Of a stretch of DNA of 64,000 nucleotides, positions 1 to 9,389 are shown in pieces; position 1 is the first letter of the stretch; every line of letters begins with the position of its first letter. The notes under the pieces were generated by a model. It saw only the letters and a program-made list of their open reading frames with translations. It made no database searches and was not told the DNA's origin. Both the position numbers and the translations under genes were made by a program. This DNA comes from Pseudomonadota bacterium (GTDB lineage Bacteria; Pseudomonadota; Alphaproteobacteria; Caulobacterales; Caulobacteraceae), in the NCBI GenBank assembly GCA_021808285.1, contig JAKBBV010000001.1, forward strand, positions 93,304 through 157,303, given 5' to 3'.

Positions 1-398
1 CCCGGACCATGGCCGAGGTCGCCGACCGCGAAATGGATATCCGCTTCTCCAGCCGCACCCGGCTCAATACCGATCAGTCGCTGCAGCTGCGGCGGCTCAA
101 GCGCTTGGCGCGCGACCTTCTGGCCGACCTGCCCCCGGACCTGCGCGACAACCCTCATGCCCGACGCCTGGCCGATGCGGCCTGCGAGAACGCGGTGAAC
201 ATTGTGCATCTGATCTATCGCGGAAAGCCGCATGAGAACGGTCACCGCGACTATGAGTTCTCCCGCGCGACCATGATCCAGCACTGGGCCAGCGGCATGC
301 GCGCGGCGCGTCAGGCCATGACCCGAGGCGCCGATATTCTCAACCCCGTGGGCGCGGACGTCACCCACACATTCGACGGCAGCGAGGAGACGCAGTGA
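1..398 (+). CDS. C-terminal part of a patatin-like phospholipase (DUF3734 region), cut by the window edge
   Basis: The reading frame is open from the first base and ends with TGA at 396-398, so only the C-terminal ~130 residues are visible. The motif RFSSRTRLNTD, then VNIVHLIYRGK and the acidic YEFS stretch, are typical of the DUF3734 domain found C-terminal to patatin-like phospholipase domains in Alphaproteobacteria. The catalytic patatin part (GXSXG and DG) would lie upstream and cannot be checked. The stop overlaps the start of the next gene by one base (TGATG), so the two are probably co-transcribed. In related genomes this pair is associated with short-chain polyhydroxybutyrate/hydroxybutyrate metabolism, so a lipid or PHB-granule role is an inference. 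An ATG at position 9 is internal to the domain and is unlikely to be a real start. Confidence 0.75.
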   Translation, partial: RTMAEVADREMDIRFSSRTRLNTDQSLQLRRLKRLARDLLADLPPDLRDNPHARRLADAACENAVNIVHLIYRGKPHENGHRDYEFSRATMIQHWASGMRAARQAMTRGADILNPVGADVTHTFDGSEETQ

Positions 399-1183
399 TG
401 AGCCTCAAGGGCAAGGCGGCGGTGGTCACCGGATCCACCAGCGGCATCGGGCTGGCGATCGCCCGGGCCCTGGCCAAGGACGGCGCGGATGTGATGCTGA
501 ACGGTTTCGGCAAGCCCGACGACATCGCCGCGGCGGTGGCCGGTGTCCAGTCCGACTTCGGCGTGCGCTGCGCCCATTCCGATGCCGACATGACCAAGCC
601 CGATGAGATCGCCGGTATGATCGCGCAAGCGACCAAGACGTTCGACGCGGTGGATATCCTGGTCAACAACGCCGGCGTCCAGTTCGTCTCGCCTGTGGAG
701 AGTTTTCCACCGCAGAAGTGGGACCAGATCCTGGCCATCAATCTCTCGGCGGCCTTCCACGCCATGAGCGCCGCCGTGCCGGTCATGAAAGCCAGGGGCT
801 GGGGCCGGATCATCTCCACCGCCTCGGCCCACTCAAAGGTCGCCTCGCCCTTCAAGTCCGCCTATGTGGCGGCCAAGCACGGCCTGGATGGCCTCTCCAA
901 GACCGTGGCCCTGGAAGTCGCGACGCACGGGATCACGGTCAACTGCATCAGCCCGGGCTATGTCTGGACGCCGCTGGTGGAGAACCAGATCCCCGAGACG
1001 ATGGCCGCCCGGGGCTTGACCCGGGAACAGGTGATCAATGACGTCCTGCTCGAAGCCCAACCGACCAAGCAATTCGTCAAGGTCGAGGAGGTCGCGGCCC
1101 TGGCCGTGTTCCTGTGCTCGGACGCTGCGGCCCAGATCACCGGCGCCAATCTCTCCATCGACGGAGGCTGGACTGCGGAATAG
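398..1183 (+). CDS. bdhA: 3-hydroxybutyrate dehydrogenase (SDR family)
   Basis: A 261-residue short-chain dehydrogenase that should interconvert (R)-3-hydroxybutyrate and acetoacetate with NAD+ in the cytoplasm. The TGSTSGIG cofactor loop is at residues 11-18, NNAG at 90-93, and the catalytic Ser143, Tyr156 and Lys160 are in place. Gln95, His145, Lys153 and Gln197 sit where substrate-binding residues of characterised 3-hydroxybutyrate dehydrogenases lie, which separates it from generic SDRs. It ends in the usual SIDGGW motif. The ATG at 398 overlaps the upstream TGA; an in-frame GTG at 395 is possible but overlaps the upstream gene more. It is probably in one operon with the patatin-like gene before it. 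Confidence 0.88.
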   Translation: MSLKGKAAVVTGSTSGIGLAIARALAKDGADVMLNGFGKPDDIAAAVAGVQSDFGVRCAHSDADMTKPDEIAGMIAQATKTFDAVDILVNNAGVQFVSPVESFPPQKWDQILAINLSAAFHAMSAAVPVMKARGWGRIISTASAHSKVASPFKSAYVAAKHGLDGLSKTVALEVATHGITVNCISPGYVWTPLVENQIPETMAARGLTREQVINDVLLEAQPTKQFVKVEEVAALAVFLCSDAAAQITGANLSIDGGWTAE

Positions 1184-1739
1184 GTGCTTCGCCGCTCTGG
1201 TTCTGGGGCTGGTCCTGTCGGGGCCCGCCCTGGCGGCGGACCTTCCCCTCGCTCGAGATGTCGACCTGCACCGGCTCTATGGCGGCTGGTACATCGTGGC
1301 GACAATCCCTAACGGCTTCGAAAAGGGAATGGTCGGGCCCTACGACGTCTACGCGCCGGACGGCCATGGCGGCATCCGTGAGGACTTCTATGTCCGTCGC
1401 GGTCGCTTCTCCGCGCCGCGCCGACATTTCACGGTCCACGACTTCATCGCTCCGGGCACGGGCGACGCCCATTGGCGCGTGCAAATCTTCTGGCCGCTGC
1501 GGCTGCCCTTTCTCCTGCTCGATCAGGTTCCCGGCGGAAGATATCTGATGTTCGGTGAGAACGATCGGAACCTGGGCTGGATCTATTCGCGCACGCCGGA
1601 CCTTCCTGACGCCGACTATGCCGCGCTCAAGGCGCGCTTCGCGGCCCTGGGCTATGATCCCTCGCGCTTCCGCAGGATCGTCCAGCGTCCCGATCAGATC
1701 GGCAAACCCGGATTTTGGAGCGCGGGCATAAGACCTTAA
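1173..1739 (+). CDS. Lipocalin family protein (Blc-like), secreted, start uncertain
   Basis: About 188 residues. A hydrophobic signal peptide (FAALVLGLVLSGPALA) precedes the lipocalin signature YGGWYIVATIPN, which corresponds to the GxW motif of the first strand. Later strands (REDFYVRRG, YLMFGEN, YSRTP) fit bacterial Blc-type lipocalins that bind lipids in the envelope. There is no lipobox cysteine, so it looks like a soluble periplasmic protein and not the lipoprotein form. The frame has no ATG, GTG or TTG between an ATG at 1038, deep inside the preceding gene, and the signal peptide. The best-placed initiator is a CTG at 1173, about 5 bases after a GGAGG, which overlaps the end of bdhA. 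That GGAGG also encodes the conserved DGG of bdhA, so it is weak evidence. Confidence 0.7.
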   Translation: MRNRCFAALVLGLVLSGPALAADLPLARDVDLHRLYGGWYIVATIPNGFEKGMVGPYDVYAPDGHGGIREDFYVRRGRFSAPRRHFTVHDFIAPGTGDAHWRVQIFWPLRLPFLLLDQVPGGRYLMFGENDRNLGWIYSRTPDLPDADYAALKARFAALGYDPSRFRRIVQRPDQIGKPGFWSAGIRP

Positions 1740-1797
1740 GTCAAAGAGGCGTCGACGCCGCCGCCGGCCGCCGATAGGCTGGGGCGGGAGACAAGCC

Positions 1798-2967
1798 ATG
1801 GCCGATTTCAGCGCCTTCAAGCAACGCCCCTGCCCGGACTGGTTTGCCCGACCGCAGCTCGGAATCTTCATCCATTGGGGCGTGTTCGCCATCCCCGCCT
1901 GGGCCCCGCGAGGACCCTCCATCACCGAGCTCATCCGCACCGATTACGACAACCTCTTCACGCTCGCGCCCTATGCGGAATGGTATGAGAACGCCCTGCG
2001 CATTGCGCACAGTCCGACGCGCGCCCACCACGCCGCCCGCTGGGGACGGCGGACCTACGACAGTTTCGCCCTGGATTTCGAGCGCGAGGCGGCCGCCTTC
2101 GATGCCGAGGCCTGGGTCGATCTCTTCGAGGAGGCAGGCGCCTCCTATGTGGTGTTCGTCGCCAAGCACCACGACGGTTATTGCCTTTGGCCTACAGACA
2201 TCGCCAATCCCCGCCGCGCGGCCTGGCGTTCGCAACGGGACTATGTGGGCGAGCTGGCGACCGCGACCCGGGCGCGGGGCCTGAGGTTCGGGGTCTACTA
2301 TTCAGGCGGTCTCGACTGGACCTTCCAGAACCGTCCGATCACGGATTTCGGCTCGATGATGGCCTGCGTGCCTCTGGATGACGCCTATGCCGACTATGCG
2401 GAGGCGCAGGTGCGCGAGCTGATCGACCGCTACGCGCCGAGCATCCTCTGGAACGACATCGCCTGGCCCGACGAGTCCCGGCTTCCGGGCCTGTTCGCGC
2501 ACTATTACGCGACAGTCCCCGACGGGGTGGTCAATGATCGCTGGCAAGGCAACCGCGCCCTGTTCCAGAACCTGCAGACGGCGGAGGGCCTGGAGGCGTT
2601 CAACACTTATCTCAAGGCGCGTCTCGCGGCCCATGAGGGCGAATTGGGCCAGCCCCCGCCGCCTCACTGTGACTTCCGCTGCGCCGAATATGCCGATGGC
2701 CGCAATCTCGGCGGAGGGAAATGGGAGTCGACCCGGGGCATCGGCCTCGCCTTCGGCTACAACGCCAATGAGCGGGCGGAGGACCACCTCACCGGTGAGG
2801 GGCTGATCGCGCTCTATGGCGACGTGACCGGACGCGGCGGCAATCTGCTGATCAATGTCGGGCCCATGGCGGATGGGACGATACCCCCGATCCAGACCGC
2901 GCCTTTGCGCGCGCTCGGCGCGACGATCCGATCAGAAGAGGCCGCGCCGGATCGTCCGCTCAGATGA
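1798..2967 (+). CDS. Alpha-L-fucosidase, GH29 family, catalytic barrel only
   Basis: 389 residues. It should release terminal alpha-L-fucose from glycoconjugates. FIHWG (24-28), KHHDGY (123-128) and ILWNDIAWP (217-224) are GH29 hallmarks; Asp220 is the expected nucleophile. The late barrel motif [13 protein letters not shown] is present. No signal peptide is visible, so the enzyme is probably cytoplasmic and may act on imported oligosaccharides. The protein ends shortly after the barrel with [12 protein letters not shown]; the IYGT-type segment and the C-terminal beta-sandwich of many family members are missing. Its last 8 bases overlap the 3' end of the convergent transketolase gene, so a 3' truncation is plausible. 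Confidence 0.85.
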   Translation: MADFSAFKQRPCPDWFARPQLGIFIHWGVFAIPAWAPRGPSITELIRTDYDNLFTLAPYAEWYENALRIAHSPTRAHHAARWGRRTYDSFALDFEREAAAFDAEAWVDLFEEAGASYVVFVAKHHDGYCLWPTDIANPRRAAWRSQRDYVGELATATRARGLRFGVYYSGGLDWTFQNRPITDFGSMMACVPLDDAYADYAEAQVRELIDRYAPSILWNDIAWPDESRLPGLFAHYYATVPDGVVNDRWQGNRALFQNLQTAEGLEAFNTYLKARLAAHEGELGQPPPPHCDFRCAEYADGRNLGGGKWESTRGIGLAFGYNANERAEDHLTGEGLIALYGDVTGRGGNLLINVGPMADGTIPPIQTAPLRALGATIRSEEAAPDRPLR

Positions 2968-4975
2968 GCCGGCGCGCGATCTCCGCGACACGCTCGGCCG
3001 TGATGCCGAAGCGCTCATAGAGCTTGGCCGCCGGGGCCGAGGCGCCGAACCCGTCCATGCCCACGAAGGCCCCCGTGGGGCCGATCCAGCGGTCCCAGCC
3101 CAGGCGGGCGGCGGCCTCCACGACGACACGCGGCGCCTCGCCCAGGACGGTGGCCTGATAGGCCCCATCCTCAGCCTCGAACCGCTCCCAGCAGGGCATG
3201 GAGACAACGGCGGCGGCAATTCCGTCCTGGGCCAATCGCGCGGCGGCGGCCACGGCGATCTCCACTTCCGAGCCCGTCGCCAGGAGCGTCACCTGGCGCG
3301 GACCGGGCGGTTCGAGGAGCACATAGGCGCCCTTCGCCGAAAAGTTCTCCGCTACGGAATCGCGCAGGGTCGGTAGACCCTGACGGGACAGGACCAGCGC
3401 GGAGGGCCGACCTCGCGAGGCCAGGGCCAGCTCCCAGCACTCGGCCGTCTCGATCACGTCGGCGGGGCGGAAGACATCGAGATGGGGCGTCGCGCGCAGC
3501 ATGGCCAGATGCTCGATCGGCTGGTGGGTCGGGCCATCTTCGCCCAGGCCGATGGAATCGTGGGTAAAGATATAGACCACCCGCAGGCCCATCAGGGCCG
3601 AGAGACGGATCGCGCCGCGCGCATAGTCGGCGAAGGTCAGGAAGGTGCCGCCATAGGGGATGAAGCCGCCGTGCAGGGCGATGCCGTTCATCGCCGCCGC
3701 CATGCCGTGTTCGCGGATGCCATAATGGACATAGCGCCCGCCATAGGCGCCCGCGGTCACCGGCGCGGTATCCTTCGTCACGGTCAGATTGGAGTGGGTC
3801 AGGTCGGCCGAGCCGCCCAGGGTGAGCGGGGTGGCGGCGTTGATCACGGCCAGGGCCAGTTCAGAGGCCTTTCGCGTGGCGACCTTGGGCCGGGCCTGGA
3901 CTTGCTCGCGCTTGAAGGCGGCCAGGGCTTCGGCCACGGCCGGTCCCGGCTCGCCGGACAGATGATCGGAGAAGACCGACCGCTGCGGCGAGGTCGAAAG
4001 CCGCTCCTCCCAGGCGGCCCGTCGCGCCGCGCCGCGCGCGCCCGCGGCCCGCCAGGCGGCGAGGATGCGGGGCGGGATCTCGAAGGGCGGCCAGGGCCAG
4101 TTCAGGCGCTCGCGGGCTCCGGCGATCTCCGCCGCGCCCAGGGCCTCGCCATGGGCCTTGGAGGTTCCCGCGCGGGTCGGGGCGCCAAAGCCGATAGAGG
4201 TGCGGCAGGCGATCAGGCTGGGGCGTCGCGTCTCGGCCCGGGCGCGTTCGAGGGCGGCGGCCACCGCGGCCGGATCGTGGCCATCGATGCGCTCGGCCCG
4301 CCAGCCGGCGGCCTCGAAGCGCTTGAGCTGGTCCATGGACGTGGAAAGGCTGGTGGGGCCGTCGATGCTGATGCCGTTGTCGTCGAACAGCACGGTCAGC
4401 CGCGAGAGGCCCAGATGGCCGGCCAGGTCGATGGCCTCGTGGCTGATGCCCTCCATGAGGCAGCCGTCGCCGGCGATGACATAGGTTCGGTGGTCGACGA
4501 GATCGTCGCCGAACCGCGCGTTGAGCATGCGCTCGGCCAGAGCCATGCCCACAGCCGTCGCCAGCCCCTGGCCCAGGGGCCCGGTGGTGGTCTCCACGCC
4601 GAGCGTGTGGCCGTATTCCGGATGCCCAGGGGTCAGGGAGTCGAGCTGCCGAAAGGCCTTCACCTGCTCGATAGTCATATCCGGGTAGCCGAGCAGATAG
4701 TTGACGGCGTAGTGCAGCATCGAGCCATGACCGGCCGAGAGCACGAAGCGGTCGCGGTCGGGCCATTGCGGCGCGGCCGGGTCGAGGTTCAGAACCTGGG
4801 TGAAGAGCACCGTGGCGACGTCGGCCATGCCCATGGGCATCCCGGGATGGCCACAGCCGGCCGCCTCCACCGCATCCATGGTCAGGGCCCGGATGGCATT
4901 GGCCATCTCGCCATGGGTCGCCCCGGCGCCCGACTGCTGAGAGCCCGACTGCTGAGAGACTGTGGACTGGGTCAT
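2960..4975 (-). CDS. tkt: Transketolase
   Basis: 671 residues from the ATG at 4975. Thiamine-diphosphate enzyme of the non-oxidative pentose phosphate pathway, moving two-carbon units between sugar phosphates. It has the N-terminal CGHPGMPMG motif, the ThDP/Mg motif starting GDGCLMEG and closing near DDNGISIDG, and the pyrimidine-domain motif with EHGMAA. Length is normal. The start at 4975 follows a G-rich GGGGGGGAC stretch; an upstream start at 5008 would add [11 protein letters not shown]. The first ~20 residues form a Ser/Gln/Gly tail with a duplicated SQQSG, caused by a 15-bp tandem repeat, and lie outside the conserved domain. It is convergent with the fucosidase gene and appears monocistronic. 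Confidence 0.95.
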   Translation of the reverse strand: MTQSTVSQQSGSQQSGAGATHGEMANAIRALTMDAVEAAGCGHPGMPMGMADVATVLFTQVLNLDPAAPQWPDRDRFVLSAGHGSMLHYAVNYLLGYPDMTIEQVKAFRQLDSLTPGHPEYGHTLGVETTTGPLGQGLATAVGMALAERMLNARFGDDLVDHRTYVIAGDGCLMEGISHEAIDLAGHLGLSRLTVLFDDNGISIDGPTSLSTSMDQLKRFEAAGWRAERIDGHDPAAVAAALERARAETRRPSLIACRTSIGFGAPTRAGTSKAHGEALGAAEIAGARERLNWPWPPFEIPPRILAAWRAAGARGAARRAAWEERLSTSPQRSVFSDHLSGEPGPAVAEALAAFKREQVQARPKVATRKASELALAVINAATPLTLGGSADLTHSNLTVTKDTAPVTAGAYGGRYVHYGIREHGMAAAMNGIALHGGFIPYGGTFLTFADYARGAIRLSALMGLRVVYIFTHDSIGLGEDGPTHQPIEHLAMLRATPHLDVFRPADVIETAECWELALASRGRPSALVLSRQGLPTLRDSVAENFSAKGAYVLLEPPGPRQVTLLATGSEVEIAVAAAARLAQDGIAAAVVSMPCWERFEAEDGAYQATVLGEAPRVVVEAAARLGWDRWIGPTGAFVGMDGFGASAPAAKLYERFGITAERVAEIARRLI
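4928..4957. repeat. Perfect 15-bp tandem duplication inside the tkt 5' end
   Basis: The unit GCCCGACTGCTGAGA occurs twice back to back (4928-4942 and 4943-4957). It is in frame and duplicates five residues in the N-terminal tail of transketolase. It probably arose by replication slippage and may vary in copy number between strains. Confidence 0.9.
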
Positions 4976-5129
4976 GACGTCCCCCCCGCGCTTACGCTCG
5001 CTTGCCATCCCCCCCGCCGCAGTCCACGGCCGGGTCGGCCGCCCGGAATCAGGCGGCTCTTCATCACCAGTCTACCGGGTTTCGCGGCGATCGCGCCCGG
5101 CGAGATGACCCCGAAGCGGCGGAGGCCGG

Positions 5130-5714
5130 CTATTTGGCGTTCTGCACCAGATAGGCGACCACATCCGCCCGCTGCTGCGGATCCTTGACGCCGGTATAGG
5201 TCATATAGGTGCCCGGAACCATTTTCTGCGGGTTCTCAAGGTAGGTGTAGAGGTTCTGCTGCGTCCAGACGATGCCGGAGTTCTTGTTGGCCGAGGAGTA
5301 GTTGAAGCCAGGGATGGCGCCCGAGTGGCGTCCGACGATGCCGTGCAGGCTGGGCCCGACCATATTGACCCCGGCCTTGAGCGAGTGACAGGCGCTGCAG
5401 ATAGCGAAGGTCTGGGCCCCATTGGTCGGGTTTCCATAGACATCGCCGTTGTTGAACTTCACATCGAGCTTGATCATGCCCGGGCCCGCAGCGCCCACGC
5501 CGGTCGCGGCGGCGGCCGGAGCGGCGCCGGGAGCGGCCGGACCGGCGGCGGAGGCGGCCGTCGGCGACGCCGGAGGCAGGGGAACCGCCTCGGTGATGGC
5601 GGTGGACACGGATTCCGGCGGGGCGGCCTTCTGCGAGCAGCCCGCAAGGCTGAGCGCGCCCACAGCGCCAAGGGCGGCGATCGCGGCGGCGTTCACGACG
5701 GAATGCAGTTTCAT
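5130..5714 (-). CDS. Lipoprotein class I c-type cytochrome
   Basis: 194 residues from ATG 5714. A lipoprotein signal ends in the lipobox LAGC (Cys26), so the mature protein should be lipidated. A low-complexity Ala/Pro linker (about 40-79) leads to a cytochrome c domain with heme motif CSACH (Cys106, Cys109, His110). Met171 in GTYM is the probable sixth ligand, as in mitochondrial-type cytochrome c (compare PGTYMTYTGVK with the classical PGTKM pattern). It likely carries electrons between respiratory complexes at the periplasmic face of a membrane, tethered by lipid where many alphaproteobacterial CycM proteins use a transmembrane helix. Heme attachment would need the System I machinery, of which only ccmE (27746-28258) is in this window. 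A longer start at 5810 would add a non-signal Arg-rich leader and is rejected. Confidence 0.85.
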   Translation of the reverse strand: MKLHSVVNAAAIAALGAVGALSLAGCSQKAAPPESVSTAITEAVPLPPASPTAASAAGPAAPGAAPAAAATGVGAAGPGMIKLDVKFNNGDVYGNPTNGAQTFAICSACHSLKAGVNMVGPSLHGIVGRHSGAIPGFNYSSANKNSGIVWTQQNLYTYLENPQKMVPGTYMTYTGVKDPQQRADVVAYLVQNAK

Positions 5715-5947
5715 CTTGCGCGGTTCCCTTTCTCGCCGACCCTCGCCGACGCGACGGGCTTGTCGCAGAACCGCCGCCCTTCGTCGAGGCGCCGCGCCGC
5801 GCTTTTTCATGGCGGGTCGACGCCGCCTCGCGCCGGCGCGAGGTCGGGCGCCGCAGGGTCAGGCTTGCATCGGCCGTCCGTCTTGGCACGATCCCCTTGG
5901 AGCCGCCGCGCGATGGACGCGGAGGCCATGCGGAGGAGAATGACGCC

Positions 5948-6745
5948 ATGACCGATATTCTCGACCTGGGAGGCCGGGTCGCCCTGGTTACCGGCGCCGG
6001 CCAGGGGGTGGGACGCCAGATCGCCCTGCACCTGGGCGGGGCGGCGAACAGCGGCGGGGTGGTGGTCAACGACTATGTGCTCGACAGGGCCGAGGCCGTC
6101 GCCGAGGAGGTGCGCGTCGCCGGCGGGACGGCGATCGCCCTGCAGTGCGACGTTTCCGACCATGCGGCGGTCAAGGCCATGGTCGCCGAGGCCAGCGCCA
6201 AGCTGGGCGCGGTCGGTATCCTGGTGAACAATGCCGGCAACGCCGGGGCCAATCCCTCACCCGAGCTCGGCAAGCCGTTCTGGGAGACGAGCCCGGAGGT
6301 GTGGATGAGCTTTCTGGGCGTGAATCTCTTCGGCGTGATGAACTGCACCGCCGCGGTGATCCCCGGCATGATCGCACGCCAGGGTCCCGGCCGCATCATC
6401 ACCATCATCTCCGATGCCGGCCGCTGGGGCGATGCGGGACTGGAGATCTATGCCGGAGCGAAGGCCGGCGCGGCGGGCTTCATGCGCTCCACCGCCCGCT
6501 CGCTCGGCCGCCACGGCATCACGGCCAACTGTATCGCGATTGCTCTGACCGCGACCCCGGCGGTCAGGCGGACCCTGGAGGGCGATCCCGAGCGCCTCAA
6601 GCGCACCCTGGAAAAATACATCGTCCGCCGCCCGGGCCAGCCCGAGGACATCGCCAATATGGCCCTCTTCCTGGCCTCGGACGCATCGAGCTGGATCACC
6701 GGTCAGGTCTATCCGGTGAACGGCGGTTTCACCTTCGCGCTGTAG
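5948..6745 (+). CDS. SDR family oxidoreductase
   Basis: 265 residues from ATG 5948. The NAD(P)-binding TGAGQGVG is at residues 15-22, NNAG at 94-97, catalytic Asn126, Ser155, Tyr168 and Lys172 are present, and a VNGG motif lies near the C-terminus. It is a classical SDR similar in outline to 3-oxoacyl-ACP reductases and acyl/alcohol dehydrogenases; the substrate cannot be told from sequence. The insert GNAGANPSPELGKPFWETSP after NNAG resembles SDRs of steroid or fatty-acid catabolism, but that is only a hint. The 233 bp between cytochrome c and this gene contain no other credible gene. It converges on the TonB-dependent receptor gene with a 22 bp gap. Confidence 0.85.
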   Translation: MTDILDLGGRVALVTGAGQGVGRQIALHLGGAANSGGVVVNDYVLDRAEAVAEEVRVAGGTAIALQCDVSDHAAVKAMVAEASAKLGAVGILVNNAGNAGANPSPELGKPFWETSPEVWMSFLGVNLFGVMNCTAAVIPGMIARQGPGRIITIISDAGRWGDAGLEIYAGAKAGAAGFMRSTARSLGRHGITANCIAIALTATPAVRRTLEGDPERLKRTLEKYIVRRPGQPEDIANMALFLASDASSWITGQVYPVNGGFTFAL

Positions 6746-6767
6746 TCCCGCGTCCGACCGAAGGGCG

Positions 6768-9215
6768 TCAGAACTTGGCGCCCAGGGTCACGAAGATGCT
6801 GCGCGGCGGAGCCGGAAGGGCGAGCAGAGAGCCCGCGCCGACCGTAGTGGGGTTGGTGTAGCCGCCGGCCCCATAGAGACCACCTGCCGAGATATACTCG
6901 AACGCATTGTACTGTTTGTTGAACAGGTTGTCGATCTCAAGTGTGATCGACAGGCATTTGGTGTAAGGGATGTGTAGAGACTGAGGAAGATCCACCTCGG
7001 TCGAGAAATTGAATGTGCCGAACGCGGGAAGTTTCTGCGTGCTCGTGATATTCATCAGGTTGTCGTAGATATATTGCGAACCCGTTCTCTGATAGGAAAT
7101 ACGGGGCTGGATCAGCGTCTCGCCCAGTTCAAGCTGATAGTAGAGCCCGACGTTGAGGTTCTCGTTAGGCGTGTTGGGGACCGGCACGCCGGTGAACGTT
7201 CCCGAGCCATTGACGAAATTGCGGAAGGTGGCGTCCACGACGCCCAGGTTCAGGAACGCGTAGAGGCGCGGCAGGGGAGAGGCCTCGGCGAAGATGTTGA
7301 CGCCCTGATAGTAGGACGACCCGAAGGCAAGGAGCGCGCCGCCGCTGGCCAGGGCGGTCGGGATGGTCTCGTTGTCGAAGTTGAGGTGATAGTAGGAGAC
7401 ATCCAGGGACAGGTCCGAGGCGGGGCCCAGCCGGTCCTTCTGGAATTTCGCGCCGACCTGGTAGAAGTCGCCGCGTTCGAGTTGGACCTGTGACGCCTGG
7501 ATAGCGACATAGGGGCCGGTCCCCCCGCCGTTTTCGGGCTGGCGATAGCTGCGCGCCCAGTTTCCATAGAGAGCAAGCCAGGGGAGGGCCCGCCAGTTGA
7601 CGCCGACCGACGGCTCGACGCGCGCGAAGCGGGTCTGTGACGCCGGGAACTGACTGAGCTGCCCCCCGGGATTGTAGAGCACGGCGTTGGGAAACTCGCC
7701 GGCCTCGTCATGGCTGAAATAGGTGAACCAGTCGATGAACCTCAGGCCGGGGGTGATGTCGAGCGTGGAGAACGGGTGGAAGTCGTCCTGGACAAAGGCT
7801 GCGAGGTCCACCTGTTCGAACAGGTCGCTGAAATATTGCCCGTTCGGTGAGGTCGGCGACCCCATCAGGCCGGCCGGGACGGGAACCGGGGAATTGATGA
7901 AGCCCAGGGCCGGATTGAACAGCTGCTCGCGGGAGTGATACTCGCTCCACTGGGCGAAGCCGCCGACCTCCAGATCGTTCATCGGCAGGGCGATGTCGAA
8001 AACCGGCTTGTCCCCAACCACCAGGCTGTGCGGCTGGTTCACCTCGTAGAGACTCTCGCTGCCTCCGACGTAGTCGTGCAGCGGCGTGTAGTGGAGGCGG
8101 TCCTCGTAATCGCCATAGGCCAGGTTGCGGAACGAGACGTCGGAGCTCACCTTCAGGTTGAGCTGGCTGTAGATCATCCGAATCGCATTGGTGTCGTACT
8201 TCCAGTCCACCGCGCCGGGGAGGGTGGTGTAGAAACCGGTGGTCTGCTCGCTGAAGAGCGGGGCGTTGGCCTGATAGCCCTCCAGAGTGACCCCAGGTAT
8301 CGGCGAGACCGGGGTCGCCAGCGGACGGTAGGCGCCGCTGCGCGCGAAATAGGCCCCCAGGCTGAAATCGCCGTCGGCGAACGACTTCTTCGTCTTGAAA
8401 AAGAAGGCGTAGTTCTGACTGCTTTCCTCGAGCCCATCCGGTGTGGTGTAGAAGCTGCCCGCATAGTTCTCGCCCCCGGCGATGACCGTCTCCCAGCCGG
8501 CGATGTCTCCGGTCTGGAGGGTGAAGTCGATATTGCGGGTGTTGAAGCTGCCATAGGTGGCCTCAATCGATCCGCCGGCGGTCGCCGAAGGCTGCACCGG
8601 GGTGAAGTTCAGCCCGCCGCCGATGTTGGTGTACCACCGATCGTCGGGATTCCCTGGGCCGTAGGTGACGGAGATGGTCTGCAGGAGCGAGGCCTGAGGC
8701 ACGAGGGTCGTCTGCCAAAGACCGTTGCCCGGATTGGTCATGGGCGCCCCGTCGAAACTCACCCCGACGCTGCCATTGTCCGGATTGCCGCCTGAAAAGC
8801 CCGCCCAGCCCAGCTTGATGCCGTCGATGCTGAGGGTCGTCTTCTGCGAGCCCGTTGCGCCATAGCTCGCCGCGCTGACGCCGGGGATGAGGGCCAGGGC
8901 CTTGGCGGCCCCGCCGACGGCGCTGGCGGCCTTGATCTGATCCTGATCCAGGACCTTGATCGTCTGATCAGAGACGAACTGTTCGACATGGCGCCTCTGG
9001 CGGGCGGTGACGATGACCTCCTCAACTGTGCTCGCCGACCCGACCGAGGCTGTGGCCGCCGCCGCCTCCCCCGAGTCCGCCGCGGAGGCGCCTCTGGCGC
9101 AGCCCAGCGCGGCCGCCAGGGCAAGAAGGGAGCTGACCGGGAGGCGGGCGCAGTGAAGGTTACGACCGGCCTGGACCCGCCCCAGGGTTCTCGCGAAAAT
9201 ATCAGTATACTTCAC
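6768..9215 (-). CDS. TonB-dependent outer-membrane receptor
   Basis: 815 residues from a GTG at 9215. A long signal region (hydrophobic core LPVSSLLALAAALG, cleavage near ASA-ADS) is followed by a TonB-box-like EEVIVTAR, a plug domain (about 65-190) and a 22-strand-type beta-barrel ending in terminal phenylalanine (FVTLGAKF), as expected for an outer-membrane protein. The late barrel has the usual LEIDNLFNKQYN motif. It should import a large substrate (siderophore, cobalamin, metal complex or glycan) using TonB energy. No neighbouring transporter, FecIR or riboswitch reveals the ligand. Base composition is visibly lower in GC than in neighbouring genes, notably 6890-7120, which suggests different ancestry. 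Confidence 0.9.
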   Translation of the reverse strand: MKYTDIFARTLGRVQAGRNLHCARLPVSSLLALAAALGCARGASAADSGEAAAATASVGSASTVEEVIVTARQRRHVEQFVSDQTIKVLDQDQIKAASAVGGAAKALALIPGVSAASYGATGSQKTTLSIDGIKLGWAGFSGGNPDNGSVGVSFDGAPMTNPGNGLWQTTLVPQASLLQTISVTYGPGNPDDRWYTNIGGGLNFTPVQPSATAGGSIEATYGSFNTRNIDFTLQTGDIAGWETVIAGGENYAGSFYTTPDGLEESSQNYAFFFKTKKSFADGDFSLGAYFARSGAYRPLATPVSPIPGVTLEGYQANAPLFSEQTTGFYTTLPGAVDWKYDTNAIRMIYSQLNLKVSSDVSFRNLAYGDYEDRLHYTPLHDYVGGSESLYEVNQPHSLVVGDKPVFDIALPMNDLEVGGFAQWSEYHSREQLFNPALGFINSPVPVPAGLMGSPTSPNGQYFSDLFEQVDLAAFVQDDFHPFSTLDITPGLRFIDWFTYFSHDEAGEFPNAVLYNPGGQLSQFPASQTRFARVEPSVGVNWRALPWLALYGNWARSYRQPENGGGTGPYVAIQASQVQLERGDFYQVGAKFQKDRLGPASDLSLDVSYYHLNFDNETIPTALASGGALLAFGSSYYQGVNIFAEASPLPRLYAFLNLGVVDATFRNFVNGSGTFTGVPVPNTPNENLNVGLYYQLELGETLIQPRISYQRTGSQYIYDNLMNITSTQKLPAFGTFNFSTEVDLPQSLHIPYTKCLSITLEIDNLFNKQYNAFEYISAGGLYGAGGYTNPTTVGAGSLLALPAPPRSIFVTLGAKF

Positions 9216-9389
9216 AATACTCGCCCTTGTATTGCCGATTGAATAACGACATAGGTAGACTTAATCGGCAAACCTTTGATGACAGTTGGCGTGGCGGCCC
9301 AAATCCTGGCGGCGTTCGAGGCGCTTTGACGGCGCGGGCGAGCGGCTGTACTCCGTGGACGACGGGTCTGACGGCTGGGAGATCGGGCG

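Noticed and set aside
1748..1759. GGCGTCGACGCC palindrome after the lipocalin
   Set aside because: Too short and without a T-tract to call a terminator; common by chance at this GC content.
3482..5188. 568-codon plus-strand open frame
   Set aside because: Antisense to transketolase; composition is Gly/Arg/Gln-rich with no motif.
9155..9165. GTAACC on the minus strand within the TonB receptor gene
   Set aside because: No CGAA at 16 bp; not a SigF promoter and inside the coding region.
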